Assembly (NCBI GenBank): GCA_963931925.1
Contig: OZ007583.1
Coordinates: forward strand, 16,934,548-16,998,547
Direction: 5' to 3'
Length of the DNA: 64,000 nt
Source: Onchidella celtica
Taxonomy: Eukaryota > Mollusca > Gastropoda > Systellommatophora > Onchidiidae
Shown: positions 43,977 through 54,000 of the stretch, piece after piece
How the letters are laid out: the number at the start of each line of letters is the position of its first letter
Position numbering within the stretch: the first letter of the stretch is position 1
The notes under the pieces: model-generated
Databases searched by the model: none
The model's input: the letters and a program-made list of their open reading frames with translations, nothing else
Told to the model about the DNA's origin: nothing
Made by a program: the position numbers and the translations under genes

Positions 43977-44812
43977 CTGAGTGAGACAGACAGTCCAAGC
44001 TGTTTCGGGAGTGAAAATGCCCACAATAACCTTAATACAACCTAGTAAAAGCTTTCATTGCCAAAACAGTACTGCTATGATTTGTATCGACTTTGTCATT
44101 GTTGGACTTGATTATCTCTGATATTCCAAACAGTAAACGGGAGCTTTTAAAGCAAAATTAATCAAATGTTTACAAATTCGAATTTTATTAGACAAATTCA
44201 CAGTCGATACACAAAAGATATATTCGTGACAACGCGCTATTGACAATAATACTTACATTTAAGGGGTTAATCTGCAATTAAATTAATTGGGTATTATTGT
44301 ATTACTTCATTGCTAACAATTTTATTTTGTTAATACTCATCTATCACTCAGTATATACACATTTTTTGGGCGTAGCGTATATTTCCTTGGCTAGTTTACA
44401 GCTCTAAATTGCTGAATTGTAGGCCTATCTTCCATGGCAAACCAGTAACTGAAAACTGTGTTGCAATATTTTGGATTTGGACCCAACTTAATAGTAGACA
44501 ATGATGACCTTGAACAAAATGAATTTCATCGTCACCATTTAATCGTTGATTTGCTCGTTGGTTTCTTTCTTTAAATTTCTTGTTTGAGCACTTTAGAATA
44601 ATAATATTACGATAATTCTAAATGGTAAATTCACCTTGCAAAATATTTGGTTAAAAAACAACGAACAAAAAAAACAAAACAACAGAAATCAGTGAGATCG
44701 CAGTGGGATAGGAGCACAGTTAACACGATGGCTAAAAAAAAAAAAAATCTTATGTAACAAAACCCGGCTTAAGACTTAGAAATAAGAAAGTAATGTTACG
44801 ATGGATCAGAAG
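43977..44812. other. 5' side of the first supported exon, no further exon seen
   Basis: The signal-peptide and propeptide exons should lie upstream on the minus strand (higher coordinates), but no candidate was recognised here or further up to 56 kb. Confidence 0.45.
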
Positions 44813-45000
44813 TAAAGCTGGGTTCTTATGTGTACGGAAACAGAAACGGCAAAAAATCCATCATAGTATAGTAAAAAGAAAGGGTGTTTCCATGTGTACG
44901 GAAACGGCGTGCGCAAACATTCTTTCTATTTCACTACTTGAAGGGGCTTTGACGTTTCCGTTGCCGTTTCCGTTTCCATAGACATGAGAACCCAGCTTAA
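44813..45000. mobile_element. 182-bp PIF/Harbinger-like MITE with TAA target duplication
   Basis: Body 44816-44997. The left end AGCTGGGTTCTTATGTGTAC (continuing GGAAACAGAAACGGCAA) is inverted at the right end (TTGCCGTTTCCGTTTCCATA, GACATGAGAACCCAGCT), with four mismatches in about 37. Both sides are flanked by TAA, the three-base T-N-A target type of PIF/Harbinger elements. No ORF. Confidence 0.75.
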
Positions 45001-45354
45001 GAATTTAAGGCAAAACACCACAAAACCTGTCCATTTGTGATTCATTGGACTCGTTACATTTCCGAATAGTTTATTACGTGGGTTGAATAACAACCACGGA
45101 TAAATGACAACCAGGAACTCTGCATTTGGTGTTTATTGATATTATAATTAAGACTGTCGGAAGCATAAGTAAGTAACACGGATACGCCAATATGTGGTAA
45201 ATGTCGGTCAGTGTTTCTGCAACCAGCGTTGATGATGAGGATTTTCAAAGATCCCAAGCAACCCGCTTACGAAATCCCAAGATGATTTTTTTTTTCAGAA
45301 TTAAAAATACATTTTGAATGTACAATTTTATAATGCATTGAATTTAAACTAGAC

Positions 45355-48300
45355 ATTGGCATTGGTTAGAAGAGGGACAGCAAAGAATACATCTGACGTG
45401 ATACTGCGTGTCGTAAGAGGCGACTAAAGGTGCAAAGGTCCTGGTCTCCCGAGAAGAGCCAGTTGGCGGTGGGCCAACTACCCACCCTGTAAAAATAAAC
45501 CAGTTACAGAAACACAAGCAAATACTTTAAATCAGTCTTTTATCTTGGGAGAAGGGGGAGCATCTGCACCTGTAGATTCAATGAAGGACAATGGACAAAG
45601 CCGAAAGGACTCCACTGGCCTGACTGCTCCTTCATCAAACAAGTCACTCCGGATTGCGTCGTGGAATGTCCGCTCCATGTATGAAGCAGGAAAGAGTGCC
45701 CAGGTTACAATGGAGATGAGGCGATACAGACTGCACATACTTGGAGTTAGCGAGACCCGCTGGATACAGTCCGGACTGAAACAACTTAATTCTGGGGAAA
45801 AGATTTTGTATTCTGGAAGGGAGGACAAAAAGCATACAGAAGGAGTAGCGATCATCTTGAGCAAGCACGCCCAGAGGTCACTGAGGGGATGGGAACCCTA
45901 CGGAAGGAGAATTATATTGGCATCATTTACTACAAAGAACAAGAACATCAACATGAACATTGTGCAGATATACGCCCCAACAAATGAAGCAACCGATGAG
46001 GACAAGGACGATTTCTACAACCAGCTTCAGGAAATAGTTGACACATTGCCAAGAAAAGATGTGAACATTATAATGGGAGACGCCAATGCCAAGATAGGAC
46101 AGGACAATACAGGGTATGAGGACATTATGGGGTGCAATGCTTTGGGACAAATGAATGAGAATGGAGAGCGGTTTGCAAGTTTCTGCGCATTTAACAGCTA
46201 TGTGATTGGAGGTTCAGTATTCCCACACAAGAGGATCCATAAGGCCACTTGGATTTCACCGGATGGAGTAACTGAAAACCAGATTGACCACTTTTGCATC
46301 ACCCGACGATTCAGACGCTCACTGGAGGATGTCATAGTACAGAGAGGAGCTGATGTTGGATCTGACCATCACATGCTGCTGGCAAGACTCAAACTCCGCC
46401 TCAAGAAACAAGGTACCAGAGCAGGAACAAAGAGGAGAAAGTTTCAAGTGAGCCTTCTGGATGGAGACAAGAAGGAAGAGTTCCAGCTGACACTGAGGAA
46501 TAGATTCGAACCCCTTGTTGACCTCGAAGAGACAGTAGATTTGGAGACTCACTGGGCTAAGGTAAAAGGAGTATTTACATCGACATGTCAGGATGTTCTT
46601 GGGGAAAAGAAAGTGGAACACAAGGAATGGATCAGTCAAAAATCACTGGACTTGATAAGGATAAGAAGAGACCTAAAAGAACAGGTAAATGCAAGTCGTA
46701 CAAGAAGCTCAAGAGTTGGTAACCAGGAAGAGTACCGAGCATCAGCTAAAGAGGTCAAAAAATCAATTAAAAAAGACAAAGAGGAGTTCATAGGAATGTT
46801 AGCAGAGAAAGCAGAGAAGGCAGCAACAGGAGGACACATGAGGATCCTCTACCAGACTACAAAGACTCTTGCTGGAAAATATGGAAAACCTGAAGTTCCT
46901 GTCAAGGATTACAACAGGAAGGCTATTTTTGGAAAGGAAGCTCAGGCAAAAAGATGGATAGAACATTTTAACAGCCTCTTGAACAGACCTCCACCAAGCA
47001 ACCCACCTGACATTCTACCCGCAAGAAATGATTTACCGATCAGTTGCGACCCTCCGACTAAAGCAGAGATTAATGATGCCATAAAGCAGTTAAATCGAGG
47101 CAAGGCAGCTGGACCAGATCAGATCCCACCAGAGGCGCTGAAGGCAGATGCTGCTGGGGCTGCAGAGGGTCTGCACTCACTATTCTCGAGGATTTGGATC
47201 GGAGGCAAGTTTCCAAAGGACTGGAAGGAAGGACACCTCGTGAAGCTTCCAAAAAAAGGGGACCTCAGCAATTGTAGTAACTACAGAGGAATCACACTTC
47301 TCTCCATCCCAGGAAAGGTTTTCAACCGGATTATTCTCAAGCGAATACAGAATGCAACAGACCCAAAACTTCGTGAGGAGGAAGCTGGTTTCAGGAGTAA
47401 TCGATCAACCACCGACCAGATCGCCACGCTGAGAATCATAGTAGAGCAGTCGCTAGAATGGAACTCCCAACTGATAGTGAACTTCCTTGACTACGAGAAG
47501 GCCTTTGATAGCATCGATAGAGAAACACTGTGGAGAATATTGAGACATTATGGAATCCCAGAGAAGATGGTGAACCTTATCAAGAGCATGTATGAGGGGA
47601 CAAGTTGCAGAGTCGTACACGATGGCGAGCTTACTGACAGCTTTGATATCAAGACTGGTGTTAGGCAGGGTTGTTTGCTGTCCCCATTTCTGTTTGTCCT
47701 GGTGATTGATTGGCTTATGAAAGAAACCACCAGTGGAGGAAGAAATGGCATACAATGGACCCCATGGACACAGCTGGACGATCTAGATTTTGCAGATGAC
47801 TTGGCACTATTGTCGCACACACACGACCATATGCAAGCAAAGACTACAGCTCTAAACAAAATTTCAGAATCTATTGGATTGAGGATACATCCTGCGAAGT
47901 CGAAGGTCCTAAAAATTGTTGCACCCCCAAGCGCACAAGTCAGAGTAGGAGATCAACCACTGGAAGATGTGGAGTCCTTCTGCTATCTTGGTAGTATCAT
48001 TAACAATAAGGGAGGAACAGAGGCAGAAGTCAAAGCACGAATTGGAAAGGCACAGGCAGCTTTCACGTCCTTAAGCAAGATTTGGAGAACCAAGGATATA
48101 TCTCTAAAAACAAAGCTGAGGATATTCAACTCGAACGTGAAGTCAGTCCTGTTGTATGGATGTGAGACTTGGAATGCGTCCCAGGCCTGCATAAAGAGAA
48201 TCCAAGTTTTCATCAACAGATGTTTGAGGAAGCTACTTAAGATCAGATGGACAGACAAGGTGAGCAATGAAATTGTATGGAAAAGAACAAGACAGAGCCC

Positions 48301-48597
48301 AGTCAGAGAGGAAATTGGTAGGAGGCGATGGAGATGGATCGGCCACACTCTCAGGAGGCCAGGAAACAGCATCACGAAGAAGGTATTGGATTGGAATCCC
48401 CAGGGCAAGAGATCAAGAGGAAGGCCGCGCGGAACGTGGAGAAGAGCCAGAGAAAATGATGTGCAACGAAGCGGAAAGACTTGGAATAATGTAAAGAGGC
48501 TGGCCCATGATAGAGAGGGATGGAAAGTGTTTGTTGGTGGCCTATACCCTGATCCAGGGTGAGAAAGGCAATGATGATGATGATTGGCATTGGTTAG
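45355..48597 (+). mobile_element. Full-length RTE-like LINE with perfect 15-bp target duplication
   Basis: Direct repeats ATTGGCATTGGTTAG at 45355-45369 and 48583-48597 are identical. Between them are a 5' leader of about 210 bases (with CGTAAGAGGCGACTAAAGG), one long ORF and a very short 3' end finishing in an (ATG)n tail (CAATGATGATGATG). One ORF with endonuclease plus RT, a short 3' region and a microsatellite tail instead of poly(A) fit the RTE group. The intact ORF and perfect duplication suggest recent insertion. It sits upstream of the first supported metalloprotease exon, in opposite orientation. Confidence 0.92.
45581..48562 (+). CDS. LINE ORF: AP-like endonuclease and reverse transcriptase
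   Basis: From ATG 45581, 993 residues and no internal stop (the frame is open from 45545 but without an ATG). The N-terminal quarter is an APE-type endonuclease: LRIASWNVRSM, LGVSETRW, IYAPTNEA, MGDANAKIG and GSDHHMLL supply the usual Asn, Glu, Asp/Asn and Asp-His. The middle is the reverse transcriptase: NYRGITLLS, NFLDYEKAFDSI (motif A), GVRQGCLLSPFLF (motif B) and LDFADDLALLS (motif C, FADD). Then come SVLLYGCETWN and a basic C-terminus with KRSRGRPRGTWRR. No RNase H or zinc-knuckle CCHC was seen. It would reverse-transcribe its own RNA at a nicked target site. Confidence 0.95.
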   Translation: MKDNGQSRKDSTGLTAPSSNKSLRIASWNVRSMYEAGKSAQVTMEMRRYRLHILGVSETRWIQSGLKQLNSGEKILYSGREDKKHTEGVAIILSKHAQRSLRGWEPYGRRIILASFTTKNKNINMNIVQIYAPTNEATDEDKDDFYNQLQEIVDTLPRKDVNIIMGDANAKIGQDNTGYEDIMGCNALGQMNENGERFASFCAFNSYVIGGSVFPHKRIHKATWISPDGVTENQIDHFCITRRFRRSLEDVIVQRGADVGSDHHMLLARLKLRLKKQGTRAGTKRRKFQVSLLDGDKKEEFQLTLRNRFEPLVDLEETVDLETHWAKVKGVFTSTCQDVLGEKKVEHKEWISQKSLDLIRIRRDLKEQVNASRTRSSRVGNQEEYRASAKEVKKSIKKDKEEFIGMLAEKAEKAATGGHMRILYQTTKTLAGKYGKPEVPVKDYNRKAIFGKEAQAKRWIEHFNSLLNRPPPSNPPDILPARNDLPISCDPPTKAEINDAIKQLNRGKAAGPDQIPPEALKADAAGAAEGLHSLFSRIWIGGKFPKDWKEGHLVKLPKKGDLSNCSNYRGITLLSIPGKVFNRIILKRIQNATDPKLREEEAGFRSNRSTTDQIATLRIIVEQSLEWNSQLIVNFLDYEKAFDSIDRETLWRILRHYGIPEKMVNLIKSMYEGTSCRVVHDGELTDSFDIKTGVRQGCLLSPFLFVLVIDWLMKETTSGGRNGIQWTPWTQLDDLDFADDLALLSHTHDHMQAKTTALNKISESIGLRIHPAKSKVLKIVAPPSAQVRVGDQPLEDVESFCYLGSIINNKGGTEAEVKARIGKAQAAFTSLSKIWRTKDISLKTKLRIFNSNVKSVLLYGCETWNASQACIKRIQVFINRCLRKLLKIRWTDKVSNEIVWKRTRQSPVREEIGRRRWRWIGHTLRRPGNSITKKVLDWNPQGKRSRGRPRGTWRRARENDVQRSGKTWNNVKRLAHDREGWKVFVGGLYPDPG

Positions 48598-48719
48598 TTC
48601 GCGGATGACGCAAAAAATCTTCATACACAAGCAAACTGAAACTGGCCCTTAGCCCATTTGGCTTTATTCACCTTTTAAGCCGCAAACGGCATCGTGAGAG
48701 GAAGGCAATTCCGTGACAC

Positions 48720-48801
48720 GCTCCCCCCTCTCTCTCTCTCTCTTCCTCTCTTTCTCTCTGTGTCTCTCTGTCTCTGTCTCTCTGTCTCTCTCTCTCTCTT
48801 T
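48720..48801. repeat. (CT)n-rich simple repeat
   Basis: Imperfect TCTC/TCTG run, C-rich at its start. It gives Arg/Glu-rich shadow frames on the minus strand. Confidence 0.9.
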
Positions 48802-48954
48802 GAACAAGGAAATAATACTAAATACACAATGCCCGAAAAATCCCAAGATCTTTTAAACAAAAAAATATGCCAAAATCCCAAGGTATCCCCCAAATCCCAA
48901 GATCTTGGGGAAAATCCCAAGGACCAGCAACATTGTCTGGGGCCGTCTTTATGC

Positions 48955-49990
48955 CTTTGCTATACACCTAACTGTAGTCTTTGCTATACATACACTGGTA
49001 GTCTTTGCTATCCACCTAACTGTACTCTTTGCTATAATTATATCTACTGGCAGACTTTGCTATTTATTTAACTGTAGTCTTTGCTATACACTTAACTGTA
49101 GTCTTTGTTATACACTTAATTGTAGTCTTTGCTATACACTTAATTGTAGTCTTTGCTACAATCTAACTGCAGTCTCTGCTATACACCTAACTGCAGCCTT
49201 TGCTATACACTTAACTGCAGCCTTTGCTATACAGCTAACTGTGGTCTTTGCTAGACACATAATTATGTGTAGACAAAGCTGTGCACCTAACAGTAGTCTC
49301 TGCTACACACCCTATCTGTAGTATATAGTCTTTGCTATACACACAATTGCAGTCTTTGCTATACACCTAACTGTAATCCTTACTTTACACCTAATTGTAG
49401 TCTTTGCTATAAACCTGACGGTATACCTCAAACTTTAGTGTTTGCTATACACCTCACTGTACTCTTTGCTACGCGTAGACTTTGCTATACACCTAATTGT
49501 GGACTTTGCTATACACCTGACTGTGGCCTTTGCTATACACCTAATTGTAGTCTTTGCTCTACACCTGTCTGTAGTCTTTGCTATACACCTAATTGTAGTC
49601 TTTGCTATACACCTATCTGACGTCGTTGCTATACATCTAATTGTAGTCTCTGCTATGTACCTATTTGAAGTATTTGCTACACACTTAACTATAGTCTTTG
49701 CTTTAGACTTAATTGTAGTCTTTGCTATGCATCTAATTGTAGTCTTTGCTATACACCTAATTGTAGGCTTTGCTATACACCTAATTGTACTCTTTGCTAT
49801 ACACTTAATTGTAGTCTTTGCTACACACCTAATTGTAGTCTTTGCTATATACCTAACTGTAGTCTTTGCTATACACCTCATTGTAGTCTTAGCTATACAC
49901 CTAATTGTAGTCTTTGCTATACATCTAATTGTAGTCTTTGCTATACACCTAACTGTAGTCTTTGCTATACACCTAACTGTAGTTTTGCTA
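48955..49990. repeat. 24-bp minisatellite, about 1 kb
   Basis: About 43 copies of a 24-bp unit, consensus TAGTCTTTGCTATACACCTA plus ATTG. Left copies are more diverged and right copies (from about 49720) nearly uniform, as expected when the array expanded from one side. Open frames of 148 and 255 codons on opposite strands are produced by the 24-base (8-codon) periodicity and are not genes. Confidence 0.93.
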
Positions 49991-50572
49991 TTTCAAAAAT
50001 GGTTTGAACCTCTTTTTTTTTCACTTTCTTGTTATGACATTTTATTAAGTTCATGTTACTCGTCAGTAGTTGCCAGATATTTCAGTGTTGTCTTACCTGT
50101 GATTCCAAAAAAGAAAATTGCTCGAAAATCCACCATCTCTGACACTTCAATACGTGAAAGTTTAGCGACAAACGGAATCAGATTCGGCTACAAAACATGG
50201 GAGACTTGAGTCTATTCACATCGTCTTGCGGCTGAGTTTGATTTAAAACTCGTAAAATGTGATTTTTATTTCGAGGCGGCCATAGGGTCAAGACCAGGTT
50301 TATAGCTGGGTCGGTGGGGACCCGCTGACAAAGGACCAGGTTGGGCCATCTGATGTGGTGACTTGTCACTTCCTTTACTGAGCCGTGGACTCCGTTCTAA
50401 CCAAAGCAGCGAATGCAGCTGTTTCTATCTACAAGACTTTTTCCGCGGACGATGATATAATATATGATGTAGGCGTAATTGTTGTCAAATAAGTTTTTGG
50501 TTTGTTTTTTTCTTTACTAAGGCCCGGCACATAATTTATAAGCCAATTTCATTAGGTCGACCAATTCGATGT

Positions 50573-50580
50573 TGACGTCA
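50573..50580. promoter_or_regulatory. CRE palindrome TGACGTCA
   Basis: Full CRE word 46 bases left of the hAT-like MITE's target duplication. There is no gene start in view, so function is unknown. Confidence 0.2.
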
Positions 50581-50625
50581 CGACATTGCGTTTCCACGAG
50601 ACTTCGCGCACAAACCAACTAGTTG

Positions 50626-51012
50626 GATCCCACCACAGACTAATAAATCAACCAGACTGGAAACGCGAGCTTCGGGCTGTGTCGTTTTTTACGGAATTTC
50701 CCGAGCGACGACTGTATAACCAACATGGCCGCCGCTCGGGAAATTCCGATTCTAGTTCTATCTGCAGTAGAAATTTCTTTTCATTTGTCAAGATTGGTTG
50801 TACATGTATTACTTTCTTGGTGCGGAACCAAACTTCCGCGTTCAGTAGGCGCGTGAAAATGGTGTCATTCAAAATTGTAGCTATGCTGAAGCGTCGGTCG
50901 CTACCTTAAGCTTAAACCTAATATGGCGGATGGTTCATGACCTTTCGCTGTTTTGTGACGACACACAATGGGATCATCCAGTCTGGTTAATTTATTAGTC
51001 TGTGGATCCCAC
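50626..51012. mobile_element. 371-bp hAT-like MITE with 8-bp target duplication
   Basis: Body 50634-51004. The left end CACAGACTAATAAATCAACC (then AGACTGG) is inverted at the right end (CCAGTCTGGTTAATTTATTA, GTCTGTG) with one mismatch. GATCCCAC flanks both ends (50626-50633 and 51005-51012), an eight-base duplication typical of hAT elements. An inner inverted pair, CGGAATTTCCCGAGCG (about 50692) and CGCTCGGGAAATTCCG (about 50734), adds a second hairpin. It has no transposase. Confidence 0.85.
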
Positions 51013-54000
51013 TGAGTCTCGTCATCCTGACATCACCATCCCACTAGACGGACGATCAAAATCGGCTAATGAGCGCCGGGTCTCATTGTTATGTAGGTTA
51101 CTTTCAGGCGCTGTTCCAGCAGTTTGTTCCAGCTGAGTACCCTTTTGCTCGAGATATAAGTTGTTGTTTCTCGTGAAGAACTATGTCATAATGCAGTATG
51201 CAAGGTGGTAAATCCTTTACAGTAGTTCTGACGCTAAATGACATCTCTACCTGATCATGTCATTAAAAGGTGGCTCATGGCGCAAACTTGATTCGTTATT
51301 TCGCCGTGGTCATCTCAAGAGTTACATCATTCATTTAAAACGTGATTCACGTTTTTGAAGATGAATTTGATCACAAAAATCACATGCCAGGCTCAAGCTG
51401 GGCCGTCTTGCCATTTATGAAGCCAGCCAGGTGATTGAACTATTGTCGGCTTTTAATGACGCATTGCTCTCGGCCAGCTTAACGACTAAAATGGGGAAAT
51501 GACGAATTCAGACCTGTTTCTCCGTTTCCTTCCGCCTAGGACGTTTTCCATTAGAATTTAGCCAACTTTTACAATAGCTGGTTTATGAGCATAATGAATT
51601 TGACACGGTGATCGAGAATCATGGACTCGTTTTCCGTCCAGCCCAATACGCTGAAAATACGGGAGTAAAAAAAAAAAGTGCACTTCAATACCCTTTGACG
51701 TTTAAATTGTTAGGTCTTAGTAGCCTACTGTCAAAACTTTCACTCATTGAGATAGAAGGTAACTTGCACATCTGTAAACTTGAACAAAATTTACTCGACA
51801 TGTGTCCGCCCTAATTTCAATTACTTGATAAACTAAAGGCTCATGATTTAAGGCATATAATTTATTTTCCTTCTCCAAGTACGATTTGTCCCCATATTTT
51901 GCGTTTTAATCAGCAAACAGAACTAGCTCAACATTGTACCTAGTGTAGGCTACGTGAAAGAGGGTAGAGAAACACAAAAAGGAAAATGGCGGAAGAAATC
52001 GAAGTGGGCACACATTATAATATGCGATTATAATATTAAAGAATTAATTTTCAAAAATTAAACAAACGGAATAATATATACTATACCGCTACTGGAATGA
52101 ATATAATAAAACCGACTGCGGCAATGGTGTAGACGCATGGAAAATAGGAATGAGCACATGGCGCATGTGCACACATCTCTTAAAACAGAGCTCAACGCAG
52201 GCAGGTTTCATAAGGATTCCTTCTCTCTTTCACTTTTATGTTCAAACCAAACAAAAGTTATGCACTTGACATGTTGCTAGATACATTTTCATTGGGTTCC
52301 ATTCAATAAAAAGATTAGCGACGGTCAGATCCAAGGAATGTGGCAAGATCCTGACCCGACCAATGTGTAGTTGTGCTATAAACATCAAAAGACCTGTCAC
52401 ACTGACATGTATATAAATTCCTTTGCATTGCCCCTATGTTTGCAACTAAGGAATCACAAAATGATCATAACACACTGGGTATCACAAAATGTTCATCCAT
52501 AAATTGCATGTTTTAAAGAACGCAGAAAGAAAAATTGAATACACCGGTCACTTTTGGCATAAATTACGAGTAACTGCATAACAGGCAATAACTATGAAAG
52601 AATTCGAATGCTTTGGGGTCTAAATTTTTTTGTAGCCTATTTACAAACTCACCCCTCCCCCCCCCCCCCAACTCAAAACAATTGAGTACGGCACCATAAA
52701 CATTTGCATGTTGTCTTAGATTCTCTATTGTGTCCGGGTTTTTAAGTGGCATGTTCGGGCTTTTTTTATTTTCTTTGTGGGGACAATTTCTTTCGTCGTT
52801 TTGAAATGTATATCAACATTCTTTAGCCATTCACCTTTACAGTAATAATCAAAACAACTTGTTTTCTCTACACCCTAATAAAATGAGCCCTTATTTTATC
52901 TTTGAGGAAAATTAATGGGTAGATTTTTTTTATGCATTTACACTTTTTTAACAATGAAAAAGCAGGAAATTCATCACTATGAATGTGTGCAAGCAACAAG
53001 ACTGGGCGAATAGTGATGTATCTACTGGTGCCGAAAACAAAATTCTGCATCCCTTTGCAGCCAACAACTGTCCCTCGTAAATAATCTGGGATGATCCTCT
53101 TTTTCGTGCGATCAACGATCCCTTCTCTATTTCATTTCGGGGGTGGGGAGAGGGGTTGAGCTGATAGCTCTGTAACTCTTGCAGCTATCAAAACTATTGT
53201 GGCTCCTCACATGATGTTTCTAATCTAGGTGCAAGTTTGTTCGTTTTTTTTTAAACGTGTAACCCATCCCTCTCGATTTGTCCGCTCAACTTTGATTGTC
53301 TTTGTGGGTTCTTAAAACATCTGGAATTTCTTCAAAGTGACAACTTCCCTAGCTGATATTGAATATTCTTTGTCAACAAACAAGCAAACAAACAAACAAA
53401 AATGATGTAAGAGTAAGTTTTTGTGGCATTCGTACATGAATTTACATTTCATCCTGCTTATAACAGAATTCTAATTCCCTCTCCATATAACACTTTAAGG
53501 GGTAGACATTCGCATTGGCGCACTAGCCCCCCCCCCCCTCCCATTCCAAGTCGGGCAAAATGGCGGGGAAGATGTGGAGCAAAGCAAGAAGAAAAAAAAA
53601 TCACACAGAGAAAGCAAAAAAAAAAAGATTAACAAGTTAACAGTGATGCAGAATTTCGGGTAACTCACCCCCTTTGCCCCCCCCCCCCCAAGTTCCTATA
53701 AGCCAGCTAGTGCACATTCGAGTAAGGTAACGGTAGCAACACGATAAAAATGCACAAACCAAAATTTCCTCTTTCAATGACGGCATTCAGCTCTGTGATA
53801 ATGTACCCTAATGTGACCATTCCGAACAAAATAATCACCAAGCAATATGGAAAATGTCCGTTGCGTTAACCCGATGTCCTGAATGTCAGTTCTTACTCTG
53901 CTAAGATATGATCCGTCTTGGCCTACTTTTGGGGGGAGGGTGGGCACATCAATATATTTACGTCTACATGTACAATTCTCAGGGGCATCAAACTGTCGAT

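Noticed and set aside
45532..48630. Long minus-strand frames opposite the LINE ORF (110, 215 codons and others)
   Set aside because: They are antisense shadows of the intact LINE reading frame, with no domains.
48955..49990. CRISPR array
   Set aside because: Units are contiguous with no unique spacers, there are no cas genes and the DNA is eukaryotic.
49435..50209. Long open frames (148 and 255 codons) over the 49-50 kb region
   Set aside because: They follow a 24-bp tandem repeat whose length is a multiple of three; both strands are open and the peptides are pure 8-residue repeats with no splice or start context.
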